A stretch of DNA of 64,000 bases from positions 1 to 64,000 of the forward strand of contig NZ_PQCF01000004.1 in the NCBI RefSeq assembly GCF_002964765.1. The letters run 5' to 3'. Under the pieces are notes generated by a model. That model did no database searches. It was given only the letters and a program-made list of their open reading frames with translations, and was not told where the DNA came from. Of this stretch, positions 20,594-30,560 are shown in pieces (the stretch's first letter is position 1; each line of letters starts with the position of its first letter). Both the position numbers and the translations under genes were made by a program. The DNA is from Pseudoalteromonas sp. T1lg88 (GTDB taxonomy: Bacteria; Pseudomonadota; Gammaproteobacteria; Enterobacterales; Alteromonadaceae).

Positions 20594-21502
20594 ATGAATC
20601 TGGTCGAAAATACAATCCCCGAATCTCCCCTGCAGCAAATCCAGGATGCGCTGCTAACAAAACACTGTGTGCGCTTGAGTATTAAACGTGACGATTTGCT
20701 GCACCCCATTATCCATGGCAACAAATGGCGCAAGTTAAAGTACAACCTGGTCGCCTTTGCCCAATCCGGTAAATCCGAGCTGCTGACCTTTGGTGGCGCC
20801 TTTTCCAACCACCTGTATGCCAGTGCCGCCGCCGGCAAAATATTCCGCATACCAACGCGCGCTATAGTGCGGGGCCCGCAGCTGGATGAGCATAATCCGA
20901 CGCTGCGTTTTGCCAAGGCCTGCGGCATGCAGTTGCATCCGGTTACCCGTATCGAGTATCGCCAGCGCAATAGCCCGGAGTATCTAGAGCAATTACATCA
21001 GCGCTTTACCAAGGCTTTTATCCTTCCCGAAGGTGGCACCAATACCGCCGCCTTAAGGGGAGTCGAAGAACTGGCCCACAGCCTGCCGGAACATCAGTTC
21101 TTAGCGTGTGCCACCGGCAGTGGCGGCACCCTGGCGGGACTGCTATCCGGGCATACACAAACCCAGGTGTTGGGCATAGCTGTATTGAAAAATGCCGAAT
21201 ACCTACAACAAGAAATCACACGGCTTCAGCCACAGCCCAACTGCGAATGGCGTCTGCTTTGTGACCATCATGACGGCGGCTATGGTCGCTTTAGCCCCGA
21301 ACTATGGCGCTTTTGCCAATGGTTCGAACACACTCACAAGGTCCCACTGGAGCCCATCTACAGCGGCAAAATGATCTATGCCCTCTGGCAACTGATCGAA
21401 CAGGGTTATTTTCCCGGCGGCAGCCATATCATTGCCATCCATACCGGTGGCTTACAGGGTAAGGAAGGCCTTAGGTATCGCGGCCTTATTGGGGCAAGTT
21501 AA
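20594..21502 (+). CDS. ACC deaminase / D-cysteine desulfhydrase family PLP enzyme
   Basis: This 302-residue fold-type II PLP enzyme has the cofactor-binding Lys44 in HGNKWRKLKYNL, and glycine-rich segments FGGAFSNHLYA and ATGSGGTLAGLLSG that would hold the phosphate. The C-terminus shows IAIHTGGLQGKEGL. The family includes 1-aminocyclopropane-1-carboxylate deaminase and D-cysteine desulfhydrase; in gammaproteobacteria the latter activity is more usual, but substrate residues cannot be assigned here. It is convergent with csrD, and the two reading frames overlap by 17 bp at their 3' ends. Confidence 0.9.
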   Translation: MNLVENTIPESPLQQIQDALLTKHCVRLSIKRDDLLHPIIHGNKWRKLKYNLVAFAQSGKSELLTFGGAFSNHLYASAAAGKIFRIPTRAIVRGPQLDEHNPTLRFAKACGMQLHPVTRIEYRQRNSPEYLEQLHQRFTKAFILPEGGTNTAALRGVEELAHSLPEHQFLACATGSGGTLAGLLSGHTQTQVLGIAVLKNAEYLQQEITRLQPQPNCEWRLLCDHHDGGYGRFSPELWRFCQWFEHTHKVPLEPIYSGKMIYALWQLIEQGYFPGGSHIIAIHTGGLQGKEGLRYRGLIGAS

Positions 21503-23117
21503 AGGCACTGAGTTGGTTAATGGTGCCGGTGAAGTAAAAGCCCTGCGCTCCTTGCACACCCAGTTGTTTTAGCACTTCGGCCTGTTGATGGCGCTCAATG
21601 CCGACCGCAAAAACCACTATCCCCAAGCGCTGTGCATTGGCGACATAAGATAAAACCCGACGCTGAATATGCCTGTCCGTATCCACATGGCTGATCAATT
21701 CACTGGCTAATTTAACGGCCTTAATCGGTACATTAAGGGTGTTTATGGCGTCGGTGGGCCACTTGCTTAGCTGGTCGACAATGATTCCGCGCTGGCACGC
21801 TGTTGTGCTTTTTAAGCGCTTTGCTATCAGCCTGGGTTGCTTGGCCAGCAGCGCTGCCGGACACTCCAGGCACACCCTGGGGTGGGCTTCTAAAAACTCC
21901 CCTAACCGCCGCCATACATCATCATCAAGCCAGGAGCTGGGGTGAATATTTAAACTGATATCGGCCTGCAGCTGCTCGCTCTTAAGCATGGTTTCAAGAC
22001 GCTTCAGTACGGCAATATCAACGCTGCGCGCAGCACTTTCAGGCGTGCTGTGACTTAGTAAATATTCGGGAGAAATCAGCCCTAGCTGTGGATGGCGAAT
22101 TCGCAGCAGGGTTTCGTGATGCATAATCTCCTCATTATATAAGTCGAATACAGGCTGGAAGAAACATACAAACTGCTCGTTATTAATGGCATCAACCAAA
22201 GAGCAGGACTTGGCGGCCAGCAGCATGGAGTGATTATGACTAAAGGGAATGCGGTAGCAATGCTTGTGCTCACTCTGACACGCCAGTGCCAATGCCGATT
22301 GGCATAGCTGATAGACCACCGCCTGATCGGCACCACTGCGATAGTTACACAGGCCGACTTTAACCTCATCGCGACGCAAATCAGGCAATAGGCTACGGCA
22401 ACACTTAAGCGCCATGGCACTAAAGCTTTGCAAATGAGTTTCCAGCTGTTTATAGGCCACTTCTTTAACCGTAATGGCGAAGCAGCCGGAATTAAGAATT
22501 TTAACCGATACCCTTTGTTGATGCTGTAACTGCTCCTGCAACAGGGTCTCGAATAAGCTCACGACCCCGGATGCTACCGAGCTTAAGCGCTGGCAATAAA
22601 CAATAGCAAAAACACTTTGATAAAGCTGGTTGACCCCCAGCATATTGGCACTGACCGGATGGCTATCCTGGTCTTCGTCCTCTTTTTTCTGCCCTCCGTA
22701 GCAGCTGAATGCCCGCGCCGCACGCCATTCGGTCCTGCGCAGCCACTGTACCGTGCGCCATAAAAAAATAAGCAACAAAACATTAATGGCAATAAACCAA
22801 TGGCTATGCTGCTGCCACAAGGGCTGACTATAAACAGTGAGCGCCCCTGAGCTCAGGGCCAGATTAAATTGTACCGGCATCACAAAACTCCCCGTTTGCG
22901 CCTTACTTGATAAACCATAAGGCGCCAGAGCCGTGGAGAGCACCTGCTCGTTAACACTGCCCAATTGCTCAAGCCGCGTTTCCAGTTGTTGTATTTGCGA
23001 TTGCCGCTCCTGCATCAAGCCCCACACCAAAATGGCGTTGATCAGCACCATCATCAGCGCGCCAAGCATGCAAGTTAAGCCAAGCTTTTGATACTTAGTG
23101 AAAATGGACAAATCCAA
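21486..23117 (-). CDS. csrD: CsrD-like degenerate GGDEF/EAL regulatory protein
   Basis: This 543-residue protein has two membrane segments (about residues 12-34 and 105-122), a degenerate GGDEF region in which the signature reads LNSGCFAI, and an EAL-type domain starting FVCFFQPVFDLYNEEIMHHETLLR. The EAL triplet is ETL, the usual DDFG is replaced by DQLSKW, and the end reads QGAQGFYF. Enzymatic c-di-GMP turnover is therefore unlikely. CsrD (MshH) of E. coli and Vibrio has the same degenerate pair and targets CsrB-type sRNAs to RNase E. The position directly after ssb matches the Vibrio ssb-mshH order. At 543 residues it is shorter than E. coli CsrD (646). Confidence 0.8.
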   Translation of the reverse strand: MDLSIFTKYQKLGLTCMLGALMMVLINAILVWGLMQERQSQIQQLETRLEQLGSVNEQVLSTALAPYGLSSKAQTGSFVMPVQFNLALSSGALTVYSQPLWQQHSHWFIAINVLLLIFLWRTVQWLRRTEWRAARAFSCYGGQKKEDEDQDSHPVSANMLGVNQLYQSVFAIVYCQRLSSVASGVVSLFETLLQEQLQHQQRVSVKILNSGCFAITVKEVAYKQLETHLQSFSAMALKCCRSLLPDLRRDEVKVGLCNYRSGADQAVVYQLCQSALALACQSEHKHCYRIPFSHNHSMLLAAKSCSLVDAINNEQFVCFFQPVFDLYNEEIMHHETLLRIRHPQLGLISPEYLLSHSTPESAARSVDIAVLKRLETMLKSEQLQADISLNIHPSSWLDDDVWRRLGEFLEAHPRVCLECPAALLAKQPRLIAKRLKSTTACQRGIIVDQLSKWPTDAINTLNVPIKAVKLASELISHVDTDRHIQRRVLSYVANAQRLGIVVFAVGIERHQQAEVLKQLGVQGAQGFYFTGTINQLSAFNLPQ

Positions 23118-23188
23118 GGTCTATTAGTCATCTTTACTCATGACTAAAGTGTTGTCCATGTGCTGGGGAAGCTCAAGTGTGAGCCCAT

Positions 23189-23213
23189 AAAAAAGCCCCG
23201 TATTACGGGGCCT
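23189..23213 (-). terminator. terminator of ssb
   Basis: On the minus strand GCCCCG-TAATA-CGGGGC is followed by six Ts, about 55 bp beyond the ssb stop. Confidence 0.85.
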
Positions 23214-23266
23214 TCAGAAGAAACTATCTAGATTTCAATAAGCTCAGTTAAGCAAGCTTATTTACC

Positions 23267-23950
23267 TTAGAACGGAATATCGTCATCGAAGTCGATTGGC
23301 GGTTCCATTGGGTTAGCAGCGCCGCCTTGAGGGGCATTTTGTGGCTTAGGAGCGAAACCGCCCTGTTGGCCGCCCTGCTGGTTGCCATAACCACCGCCTT
23401 GTTGGCCACCTTGCTGGCCACCTTGTTGTGGAGCAGCTTGCTGCATGCCTTGGTTACCCTGCGGTGCATAACCCTGCTGCTGTGATTGACCATAGCCACC
23501 ACTTTGCTGACCGCCTTGTTGGCTCTGCGCCTGGCCGCCACCGAAGCCGCCCTGCTGCTGGCCACCTTGGTAACCGCCTTGACCGCCGCCTGGGTTTTCA
23601 CCGCGACCGCCGAGCATCTGCATTTTACCGTCGAAACCGTCAACCACGATTTCCGTGGTGTACTTTTCCTGACCGCTTTGATCTGTCCATTTACGGGTTT
23701 GCAATTTACCTTCGATATAAACCTGCGAGCCTTTACGTAGATACTCACCGGCTACCTCGGCCAGCTTGCCGAACAACACCACGCGGTGCCACTCGGTACG
23801 CTCTTGCATCTGACCCGTGTTTTTATCCTTCCAGCTGTCGCTGGTCGCGATGCTAATGTTAGCAACGCCATTGCCGTTAGGCATGTAGCGAACTTCAGGG
23901 TCTTGACCCAGGTTGCCCACTAAAATCACTTTATTAATACCGCGCGCCAT
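23267..23950 (-). CDS. ssb: single-stranded DNA-binding protein
   Basis: This 227-residue protein has an N-terminal OB fold (residues 1-110; [26 protein letters not shown]), then a long Gly/Gln-rich linker, then the acidic C-terminal tip DDDIPF that recruits replication and repair partners. The linker is longer than in E. coli SSB (178 residues), with repeated GGQQGG elements. AGGAG lies upstream of the ATG. It follows yajR by 19 bp and is probably co-transcribed with it. uvrA lies on the other side of yajR on the opposite strand, so the classical divergent uvrA-ssb pair is split by yajR. Confidence 0.97.
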   Translation of the reverse strand: MARGINKVILVGNLGQDPEVRYMPNGNGVANISIATSDSWKDKNTGQMQERTEWHRVVLFGKLAEVAGEYLRKGSQVYIEGKLQTRKWTDQSGQEKYTTEIVVDGFDGKMQMLGGRGENPGGGQGGYQGGQQQGGFGGGQAQSQQGGQQSGGYGQSQQQGYAPQGNQGMQQAAPQQGGQQGGQQGGGYGNQQGGQQGGFAPKPQNAPQGGAANPMEPPIDFDDDIPF

Positions 23951-23969
23951 GGATATATGCTCCTACTTT

Positions 23970-25337
23970 TTACGCTGAGGCGACTAGCTGTTGCGCCGCC
24001 TGTAAATCAAATTTCTTCTCGTCTACCTTGAGGTAGCTACGGTTTTCATCACATACCACCGTGGCTTCAAGCACTCCCGGCAGCTCTACCAATTGCGCCG
24101 CTAATTGTTCTGCATCATGTTCGCTGCCTACTGCACTTAGCAAACTGATAATTTTACTGCGCGGCGGTACTCGCATTTTTACAGCAATGACAAACCATAT
24201 TAACCCAACCAAGGCGGCAGCCGCAAACACCATCTCGGGGGTACCGCGCTGAGCCACAAATCCGCCAAGAATACCGCCCAAAAAGGCACCGATAAACTGG
24301 GATGATGAGAACACGCCCATGGCCGAGCCCTTCTGATTGGCTGGCGACAGTCGTGATACCAGGGCCGGCATGGTCGCCTCTAGAAAGTTAAAGGCGATAA
24401 AATACAACATCATACACAAGGCTATCATATAGACAGAGTTGGCTCCGAAAACCAAGCCCAGCATGCTGACAACCAGCATAATTATGGCCACCAAAAACAG
24501 GGGTTTTTCCTTTTGCTTAGCCACAGCCACTATCATCATAGGCACCATAAGCACAAAAGATAAAATAAATACCGGAATATACAATTGCCAATGCTGGGCC
24601 GCGGGTAAACCGTCGTTAATAAGCTGAGGTGGCAAGGAAACAAAAATGGTGGTCAGGGTCAGGTGCAAAAACAGCACCCCCAAATCCAAACGCGCCAGAT
24701 CCGGGTGGCGCACCAGTTTACCCACATCCCGCAGGGTCACAGTGGTTTCCCCCTTGGGAGCCCGATTAACCGCACTGGGTACCAGCCACACAACTATGGC
24801 CATTCCCACCAGCGCCAGAGCTGCCGTTAACCAAAAGATACCTGAGACGCCAAAGCTGGCCGCCACCATGGGCCCAAGCAACATGGCAATCGCAAAGCTC
24901 ATGCCTATGCTCATGCCAATCACCGCCATCACCTTGGGACGCTGCTCGTCGCGGCTTAGATCCGCAGCCAAGGCCAACAAGGCACTGGCAATGGCGCCCA
25001 TGCCCTGTAGTGCTCGACCTAGCGTCAGCATATACATGGACTCGGCCAAAGCGGCTATCACAGAGCCCAGGGTAAAGACGATTAATCCTGCGATAATAAT
25101 ACGTTTACGACCGAAACGGTCAGAGAGCCAGCCCATGGGGATTTGCAGCAGCGCCTGAGTCAAACCGTAGGCACCAATGGCAAGTCCGATCCACAAGGGC
25201 GAAAAACCACTGAGATCCTGACCATAAATGGCCAGCACCGGCATCAACATAAAGAGGCCAAGCATACGAAAGGCAAACACGCTCGCCAACGACAGCGCGG
25301 CGCGCTTTTCAACACTGTTTAACTGGGATGCAGACAT
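23970..25337 (-). CDS. yajR: MFS transporter of the YajR type
   Basis: This 455-residue protein has 12 predicted membrane helices and the MFS motif A (GWLSDRFGRKRI) after helix 2. After the last helix a roughly 60-residue soluble tail (LVELPGVLEATVVCDENRSYLKVDEKKFD) resembles the ferredoxin-like YAM domain of E. coli YajR, also 454 residues long. YajR is a proton-driven exporter whose natural substrate is unsettled. It shares a leftward unit with ssb and is divergent from uvrA. Confidence 0.85.
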   Translation of the reverse strand: MSASQLNSVEKRAALSLASVFAFRMLGLFMLMPVLAIYGQDLSGFSPLWIGLAIGAYGLTQALLQIPMGWLSDRFGRKRIIIAGLIVFTLGSVIAALAESMYMLTLGRALQGMGAIASALLALAADLSRDEQRPKVMAVIGMSIGMSFAIAMLLGPMVAASFGVSGIFWLTAALALVGMAIVVWLVPSAVNRAPKGETTVTLRDVGKLVRHPDLARLDLGVLFLHLTLTTIFVSLPPQLINDGLPAAQHWQLYIPVFILSFVLMVPMMIVAVAKQKEKPLFLVAIIMLVVSMLGLVFGANSVYMIALCMMLYFIAFNFLEATMPALVSRLSPANQKGSAMGVFSSSQFIGAFLGGILGGFVAQRGTPEMVFAAAALVGLIWFVIAVKMRVPPRSKIISLLSAVGSEHDAEQLAAQLVELPGVLEATVVCDENRSYLKVDEKKFDLQAAQQLVASA

Positions 25338-25545
25338 GACGGATTACTAATCGGCTGATAACAAATTCTATCTTGGCCGGCGATGATAGCATAATCGCCT
25401 GCCATTGGGACATGCCTAGCCGCGAATTTAGCCCTTGCCAAGATGCAAGCCATCGGCTCGGTTTAAGGACAAGAAAGCATCGCTAAGTAATGGCAAACTA
25501 TGCGATACTTACAGGTTAATAAGCAGCTCGGGAAACAGGCGAAGA

Positions 25546-28371
25546 ATGGATAATATCGAAGTTCGCGGTGCGCGCACCCATAACCTTAAAAACATCAATC
25601 TAACCATACCTCGGGATAAGTTGATCGTCATTACCGGATTATCGGGCTCGGGCAAATCGTCCCTCGCCTTCGACACCCTGTATGCCGAAGGGCAAAGGCG
25701 TTATGTGGAATCCTTATCGGCCTACGCGCGCCAGTTTTTATCGCTGATGGAAAAGCCCGATGTAGATCATATTGAAGGCCTGTCGCCGGCTATTTCCATC
25801 GAGCAGAAGTCGACCTCCCATAACCCACGTTCAACCGTGGGCACCATCACCGAGATATACGATTACCTGCGTTTGCTGTTTGCCCGTGTCGGCGAGCCAC
25901 GCTGTCCAACCCATCACCTGCCGTTGGCGGCGCAAACCATCAGCCAGATGGTGGATCACGTCCTAGCCCTGCCCGAGGGCAGCAAGCTGATGCTGCTGGC
26001 ACCCGTGGTAAAAAACCGTAAGGGTGAGCATGTTAAGCTGCTCGAGCAACTGGCGGCACAAGGCTATATCCGCGCTCGCATCGATGGTGAAGTCTGTGAC
26101 CTATCCGATCCTCCGCCGTTAGAGCTACATAAAAAGCACACCATAGAAGTGGTGGTTGACCGCTTAAAGGTGAAAGAAGGGCAGCAACAACGTTTAGCCG
26201 AGTCCTTCGAAACCGCGCTGGAGCTCTCCGGTGGCGTTGCTCAGGTGGCCGCCATGGATGATTCCCTCGAAGAAGAGCTGGTGTTCTCCGCCAACTTTGC
26301 CTGCCCAAGCTGTGGCTATGCCATGAGCGAACTTGAGCCAAGATTATTTTCCTTCAATAACCCGGCCGGTGCCTGTCAAACCTGTGATGGCCTGGGTGTA
26401 CGCCAGTATTTCGACCCCCACCGCGTGGTTCATAACCCCGAGCTAAGCCTCGCCGGTGGTGCCATTAAGGGCTGGGACAAGCGCAGCTTCTACTATTTCC
26501 AAATGCTGCAATCTGTGGCCGAGCATTATCAATTTGATTTGGATACGCCCTTCCAAAATTTAAGTGATGAGGCCAAAAAGGTGGTGCTGGAGGGTTCTGG
26601 CAAGGACAAGGTCGCCTTCCATTATCGTAACGACCGCGGCGATCTAATCACCCGCAATCATGAATTCGAGGGCGTGCTCAATAATATGCAGCGCCGCTAC
26701 CATGAGACCGAGTCCAATTCGGTGCGTGAGGAGCTGGCCAAGTATCAAACCTCACAGGCTTGCCCCAGTTGTAGCGGCTCACGCTTACGTCAGGAAGCAC
26801 GTAACGTCTTTATCGACGAGACTAACCTGCCTAAGGTGACCCTGATGAGCATAGGCCAGGCCTTCGACTATTTCGACAGCCTGGAATTCAGCGGCCAAAA
26901 AGCACAGATTGCCGATAAGATCCTTAAAGAAATTCGCGACCGCTTATCCTTCTTAGTCAATGTCGGCCTAAATTATTTATCCCTGGAGCGCAGTGCCGAT
27001 ACCCTCTCCGGGGGCGAAGCCCAGCGCATTCGTTTGGCCAGCCAGATAGGTGCCGGCCTGGTAGGGGTTATGTATGTGTTGGACGAGCCTTCTATCGGCT
27101 TGCACCAGCGCGATAACGACCGCCTGCTGCAAACCCTGACGCGCCTGCGCGACCTCGGCAATACTGTCTTGGTGGTGGAGCACGATGAAGACGCCATTCG
27201 CGCCGCTGACTACATTATCGATATCGGTCCGGGCGCCGGGGTTCATGGAGGCCACGTAGTGGCCGAAGGCTCGCGCGACGACATCATGAACAATCCGGAC
27301 TCATTGACGGGCCAATACCTCAGCGGCGTCAAAGAAATCGCCGTGCCCAAGGAGCGCCACCCTACTAACGAGAAATGGCTAGAGCTGTTTGGCGCTACCG
27401 GCAATAACCTCAAGAATGTCGACTTGCGCATCCCATTCGGTTTAATGACCTGTATTACCGGTGTCTCCGGTTCGGGTAAGTCGACCCTGGTTAACGACAC
27501 CTTGTTTAAGGTGGCACACACTGTACTCAACGGCGCCACAGCGGTTGAGCCGGCGCCGCATAAAGAAATCACCGGCCTGGATCATTTCGATAAGGTTATC
27601 GATATCGACCAAAGCCCTATCGGCCGTACGCCACGCTCAAACCCAGCCACCTATACGGGTATTTTCACCGCCATACGTGAACTTTTTGCCGGTACTCAAG
27701 AGTCACGCTCGCGTGGCTACAAGGTGGGTCGCTTTAGCTTTAACGTTAAGGGCGGACGCTGTGAGGCCTGTCAGGGCGATGGCGTGATCAAGGTGGAAAT
27801 GCACTTCCTGCCGGATGTGTATGTGCCTTGCGATGTGTGTCAGGGCAAACGCTATAACCGCGAAACATTAGAGGTGCTCTACAAGGGTAAAAACATCCAT
27901 CAGGTGCTGGAAATGACGGTGGAAGACGCGCGCGAATTTTTCGATGCCATTCCTGCTATCAATCGTAAGCTGCAAACTCTGATGGATGTAGGCCTGTCCT
28001 ATATTCGTCTGGGACAGGCGGCAACCACCTTATCCGGCGGTGAGGCGCAGCGTGTGAAACTGGCCCGAGAGCTGTCCAAGCGCGACACGGGTAAAACCCT
28101 GTATATCTTGGATGAGCCCACTACCGGCCTGCACTTCCATGATATTCAGCAACTGCTGACGGTATTGCACCGCCTGCGCGACCACGGCAATACCATAGTG
28201 GTGATTGAGCATAACCTGGATGTGATCAAAACCGCCGACTGGATTGTTGATTTGGGGCCGGAAGGCGGCAGCGGTGGCGGTGAAATTCTCGTCGCCGGTA
28301 CCCCGGAAGAAGTAGCTGCGCATGAGCGCTCCCATACCGGGCACTATCTCAAGCCATTGTTGGCAAAATAA
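25546..28371 (+). CDS. uvrA: excinuclease ABC subunit A
   Basis: This 941-residue protein (E. coli 940) recognises DNA damage in nucleotide excision repair and loads UvrB. The start is set at [17 protein letters not shown]; an in-frame upstream extension to 25435 is not family-like. Two ABC ATPase halves are visible: Walker [10 protein letters not shown] (about 31-39) and GVSGSGKST (about 641). Signatures [12 protein letters not shown] and [12 protein letters not shown] are both present. Zinc modules include CPSCGYAM...CQTCDG and CEACQGDG...CDVCQG near 738. I found no convincing LexA box upstream. Confidence 0.98.
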   Translation: MDNIEVRGARTHNLKNINLTIPRDKLIVITGLSGSGKSSLAFDTLYAEGQRRYVESLSAYARQFLSLMEKPDVDHIEGLSPAISIEQKSTSHNPRSTVGTITEIYDYLRLLFARVGEPRCPTHHLPLAAQTISQMVDHVLALPEGSKLMLLAPVVKNRKGEHVKLLEQLAAQGYIRARIDGEVCDLSDPPPLELHKKHTIEVVVDRLKVKEGQQQRLAESFETALELSGGVAQVAAMDDSLEEELVFSANFACPSCGYAMSELEPRLFSFNNPAGACQTCDGLGVRQYFDPHRVVHNPELSLAGGAIKGWDKRSFYYFQMLQSVAEHYQFDLDTPFQNLSDEAKKVVLEGSGKDKVAFHYRNDRGDLITRNHEFEGVLNNMQRRYHETESNSVREELAKYQTSQACPSCSGSRLRQEARNVFIDETNLPKVTLMSIGQAFDYFDSLEFSGQKAQIADKILKEIRDRLSFLVNVGLNYLSLERSADTLSGGEAQRIRLASQIGAGLVGVMYVLDEPSIGLHQRDNDRLLQTLTRLRDLGNTVLVVEHDEDAIRAADYIIDIGPGAGVHGGHVVAEGSRDDIMNNPDSLTGQYLSGVKEIAVPKERHPTNEKWLELFGATGNNLKNVDLRIPFGLMTCITGVSGSGKSTLVNDTLFKVAHTVLNGATAVEPAPHKEITGLDHFDKVIDIDQSPIGRTPRSNPATYTGIFTAIRELFAGTQESRSRGYKVGRFSFNVKGGRCEACQGDGVIKVEMHFLPDVYVPCDVCQGKRYNRETLEVLYKGKNIHQVLEMTVEDAREFFDAIPAINRKLQTLMDVGLSYIRLGQAATTLSGGEAQRVKLARELSKRDTGKTLYILDEPTTGLHFHDIQQLLTVLHRLRDHGNTIVVIEHNLDVIKTADWIVDLGPEGGSGGGEILVAGTPEEVAAHERSHTGHYLKPLLAK

Positions 28372-28385
28372 GCAATTAGGGGGTA

Positions 28386-28418
28386 AAGTCTGAATAAATA
28401 AAGAAAATATTCAGGCTT
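28386..28418 (+). repeat. stem-loop immediately before the start codon of the 28422 gene
   Basis: AAGTCTGAATA and TATTCAGGCTT pair over 11 positions with one G-T wobble around an 11-nt A-rich loop, ending 3 bp before the ATG. It may be a weak uvrA 3' end or a translation-control hairpin. Confidence 0.45.
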
Positions 28419-28421
28419 ATC

Positions 28422-29369
28422 ATGACGGCCCCCTTATTACGCCTCAAAGCAAAAACAGCCCGAACTACGAGAAACCTTACACTAGGCTTTGCAAGGTTTT
28501 GGCAAGCATTGACCCTGGCACAACGCCTGTACGCGGTCGCTTTGTTGCTCTCTCCCGTCAGTATCTGGCTGACAACGGCATGCACAGTGGCGGCTTTAAC
28601 CATTGAGTTCTGGCCGCGCTTTCTTCAGCTTTTTCACTCACTTCCCGGTAAAGCCATTCTCTTACTGTTTTACGGTACCATAGCCAATTTTGTGCTGGCG
28701 AATGCAGCTGGCACGGTAAATGAAGTCACCGGCGTGGCGGCAAGCCATTTCGACTATACCCATAACTTTGCTATCTTGCTGTACCTGCCCAGTTGGATGT
28801 TAGCGCTTTCGGTTATCGCCTTGCTTCTTCTCCAGCTGGTGCTTCCCCTTTACATCTTGGTATTACTCTTACTCAGACCTTTCCAGCGCTTTGGCTTGCA
28901 CTTTTTGGACAGCACGAAACGACCCATTCAAACCGCCATCGCCCGCTTTGTTTTATGTGTTATTGTCACGGCCAACCTAGTGGTAACCTCAGGGGATTTC
29001 GACAATGCGGGTGATGTCATAGATCAGGTCAGTGCGAGCTTTGAAAAAGAGATGAGTAAGGAGCAAGAACCCAATGCAGAACAAACACAAGAGGCACCGG
29101 CGACCATGCACCTTGAAGCAAACATTGCCGAGCCGGGCAAGGATTCCGACAAATGGATAAAAATCCTGGTTGCCCAGTTTGCCTACAATTGGGAGGCAGA
29201 CAGCTTCTCACGCTGCGAAAAAAGTAAAAACAGTAAGGTGGTTGAGCTCAATGATTATGAAATTGTTGAGCTCTTCGAGGACGAGCAAGCCGAGTATGGC
29301 ATCCGCTTTGAAACAAAACGGTGTGTGTCTCCGGCTTTCCCTGCCACAACCACCATCAACAGCCCCTAG
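28422..29369 (+). CDS. unrecognised membrane protein
   Basis: This 315-residue protein is not recognised. The N-terminus is basic (RLKAKTARTTRNLTLGF), followed by about four membrane segments (roughly 37-60, 75-97, 122-150, 166-190). A long C-terminal soluble region starts acidic and Gln/Glu-rich (KEMSKEQEPNAEQTQEA), then becomes more folded-looking, with two Cys (SRCEKS and KRCVSP). Four segments plus the charge pattern suggest both termini on the cytoplasmic side, but this is weak. No Shine-Dalgarno sequence is seen before the ATG. It lies between uvrA and a convergent thioesterase, overlapping the latter's end by 4 bp. Confidence 0.65.
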   Translation: MTAPLLRLKAKTARTTRNLTLGFARFWQALTLAQRLYAVALLLSPVSIWLTTACTVAALTIEFWPRFLQLFHSLPGKAILLLFYGTIANFVLANAAGTVNEVTGVAASHFDYTHNFAILLYLPSWMLALSVIALLLLQLVLPLYILVLLLLRPFQRFGLHFLDSTKRPIQTAIARFVLCVIVTANLVVTSGDFDNAGDVIDQVSASFEKEMSKEQEPNAEQTQEAPATMHLEANIAEPGKDSDKWIKILVAQFAYNWEADSFSRCEKSKNSKVVELNDYEIVELFEDEQAEYGIRFETKRCVSPAFPATTTINSP

Positions 29370-29770
29370 CCCTCTTGCACGGCCTCGAGATGCTGGCTAA
29401 GTTGCGACTTTTCGTCTTCGCTTAAGGCTTGTGACGCTTTGTTTTCAAAGTTATAACGCACCATCACCGTCTTACCCTCGGCACAACACTGCCCATGCTG
29501 CCAAGCTTGTTGTTTGATCACAAAAGAGCTGGAGCCGATGCGCTCGATCATGGTTTTCACTTCCACTTCCTGGCCATAGAAAAGCTCGCCCAAAAAGGTC
29601 ACTTCCACCTTAGCAACAATCAAGCGCCATTGATGTGGATTAAGATCTGGGGTAAAGATTTTAAAAATAGGCGTGCGGGCGGCTTCAAACCACACCGGTA
29701 GTACTGTATTGTTAATGTGCCCGAGGACATCCGTTTCACTAAATCTGGGCTGAACTTTTTCAATAAGCAT
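29366..29770 (-). CDS. 4-hydroxybenzoyl-CoA-thioesterase-type acyl-CoA thioesterase
   Basis: The start is placed at MLIEKVQPRFSETDVLGHINN, giving 134 residues, because this is the natural hotdog-fold N-terminus and a GGAATT stretch precedes it. A 14-residue extension to 29812 is open but would overlap the divergent oxygenase gene. The catalytic region SETDVLGHINNTVLPVWFEAAR matches the 4HBT/YbgC pattern, in which the first Asp attacks the thioester. Length and sequence fit acyl-CoA thioesterases, but the acyl group is unknown. It is divergent from the oxygenase at 29799. Confidence 0.87.
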   Translation of the reverse strand: MLIEKVQPRFSETDVLGHINNTVLPVWFEAARTPIFKIFTPDLNPHQWRLIVAKVEVTFLGELFYGQEVEVKTMIERIGSSSFVIKQQAWQHGQCCAEGKTVMVRYNFENKASQALSEDEKSQLSQHLEAVQEG

Positions 29771-29798
29771 AATAATTCCAATAGGTAAGGTTGCAGTC

Positions 29799-30503
29799 AT
29801 GACAGACTTCATTGGCGTTTATGATAACGCGCTTAGTGACACTTTTTGTAGTCAGTTTATCGACCTGTTCGAGCAGAGCCCGCATTTGAAGCAGGGTACC
29901 ACCTCTGGCGGCATAGATTTAAGTAAAAAAGACAGTAAAGACCTTTACCTCAATGCTCACCCAGAGTACCAGCAGCACTTGCAGCATATTCAGCAGGTCA
30001 CCGCACAACACGTGATGCGCTATGTTGAAGAACATCTATTTATGATGATTGGCGCCTTTGGTCTGCAGGTCTTCCACCCAAAAACCGGTAAACCGGTGGC
30101 GCTGAACCAGGACAACTTTGAAGAGGTGGCCAAACCGCAACTGGGTACCTTGATGCAACAGCTGTTTCGTTTAGGCAGTATTCAAGCGCAGAAATACGAG
30201 ATCAATAAGGGCGGGTATCCTTACTGGCACAGTGAGGTCTATCCACAAACCGGCCATAACGAAGCCTTACACCGCGTCCTGCTGTTTATGTTCTACTTGA
30301 ACGATGTCAGCGAAGGCGGCGAAACCGAGTTTTACTATCAAAAGCGTAAAATCGCTCCAAAACGCGGCACCATGGTGGTCGCACCGGCCTACTTTACCCA
30401 TACCCACCGCGGTAATAAGCCCTTGTCGAATGACAAGTACATTCTTACCTCTTGGGTGTTGTTTAATCGCGCCGAGCAAATCTACGGCCAAGCACAAAAA
30501 TAA
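29799..30503 (+). CDS. 2OG-Fe(II) oxygenase, prolyl-4-hydroxylase-like
   Basis: This 234-residue protein has a double-stranded beta-helix oxygenase core. The iron site appears as YWHSEVYP, followed by FMFYLNDVSEGGETEFYY and APAYFTHTHRGN with the distal His; a basic residue for 2-oxoglutarate should lie shortly after. The first iron motif is His-Ser-Glu rather than the usual His-x-Asp. The substrate is unknown; the family includes prolyl and other amino-acid hydroxylases acting on proteins. It ends at a terminator at 30523-30546. Confidence 0.85.
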   Translation: MTDFIGVYDNALSDTFCSQFIDLFEQSPHLKQGTTSGGIDLSKKDSKDLYLNAHPEYQQHLQHIQQVTAQHVMRYVEEHLFMMIGAFGLQVFHPKTGKPVALNQDNFEEVAKPQLGTLMQQLFRLGSIQAQKYEINKGGYPYWHSEVYPQTGHNEALHRVLLFMFYLNDVSEGGETEFYYQKRKIAPKRGTMVVAPAYFTHTHRGNKPLSNDKYILTSWVLFNRAEQIYGQAQK

Positions 30504-30522
30504 CCCACCGCCCAAGATCAAT

Positions 30523-30546
30523 AAAGGCTGCCTAGGCAGCCTTTTT
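30523..30546. terminator. terminator between oxygenase and class V PLP gene
   Basis: AAAGGCTGCC-TA-GGCAGCCTTT is a perfect palindrome followed by a T-run on the plus strand and preceded by A bases. It can act for both convergent genes. Confidence 0.88.
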
Positions 30547-30560
30547 AACAGAGCGCAGCG

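Noticed and set aside
23248..23748. 166-codon alternative frame in ssb
   Set aside because: Off-frame reading of the repetitive Gly/Gln linker; the SSB frame is complete with the DDDIPF tip.
25338..25545. Possible LexA (SOS) box upstream of uvrA
   Set aside because: A TACAG near 25513 lacks a CTGT partner at the 8-nt spacing; no good match to CTGT-N8-ACAG was found.
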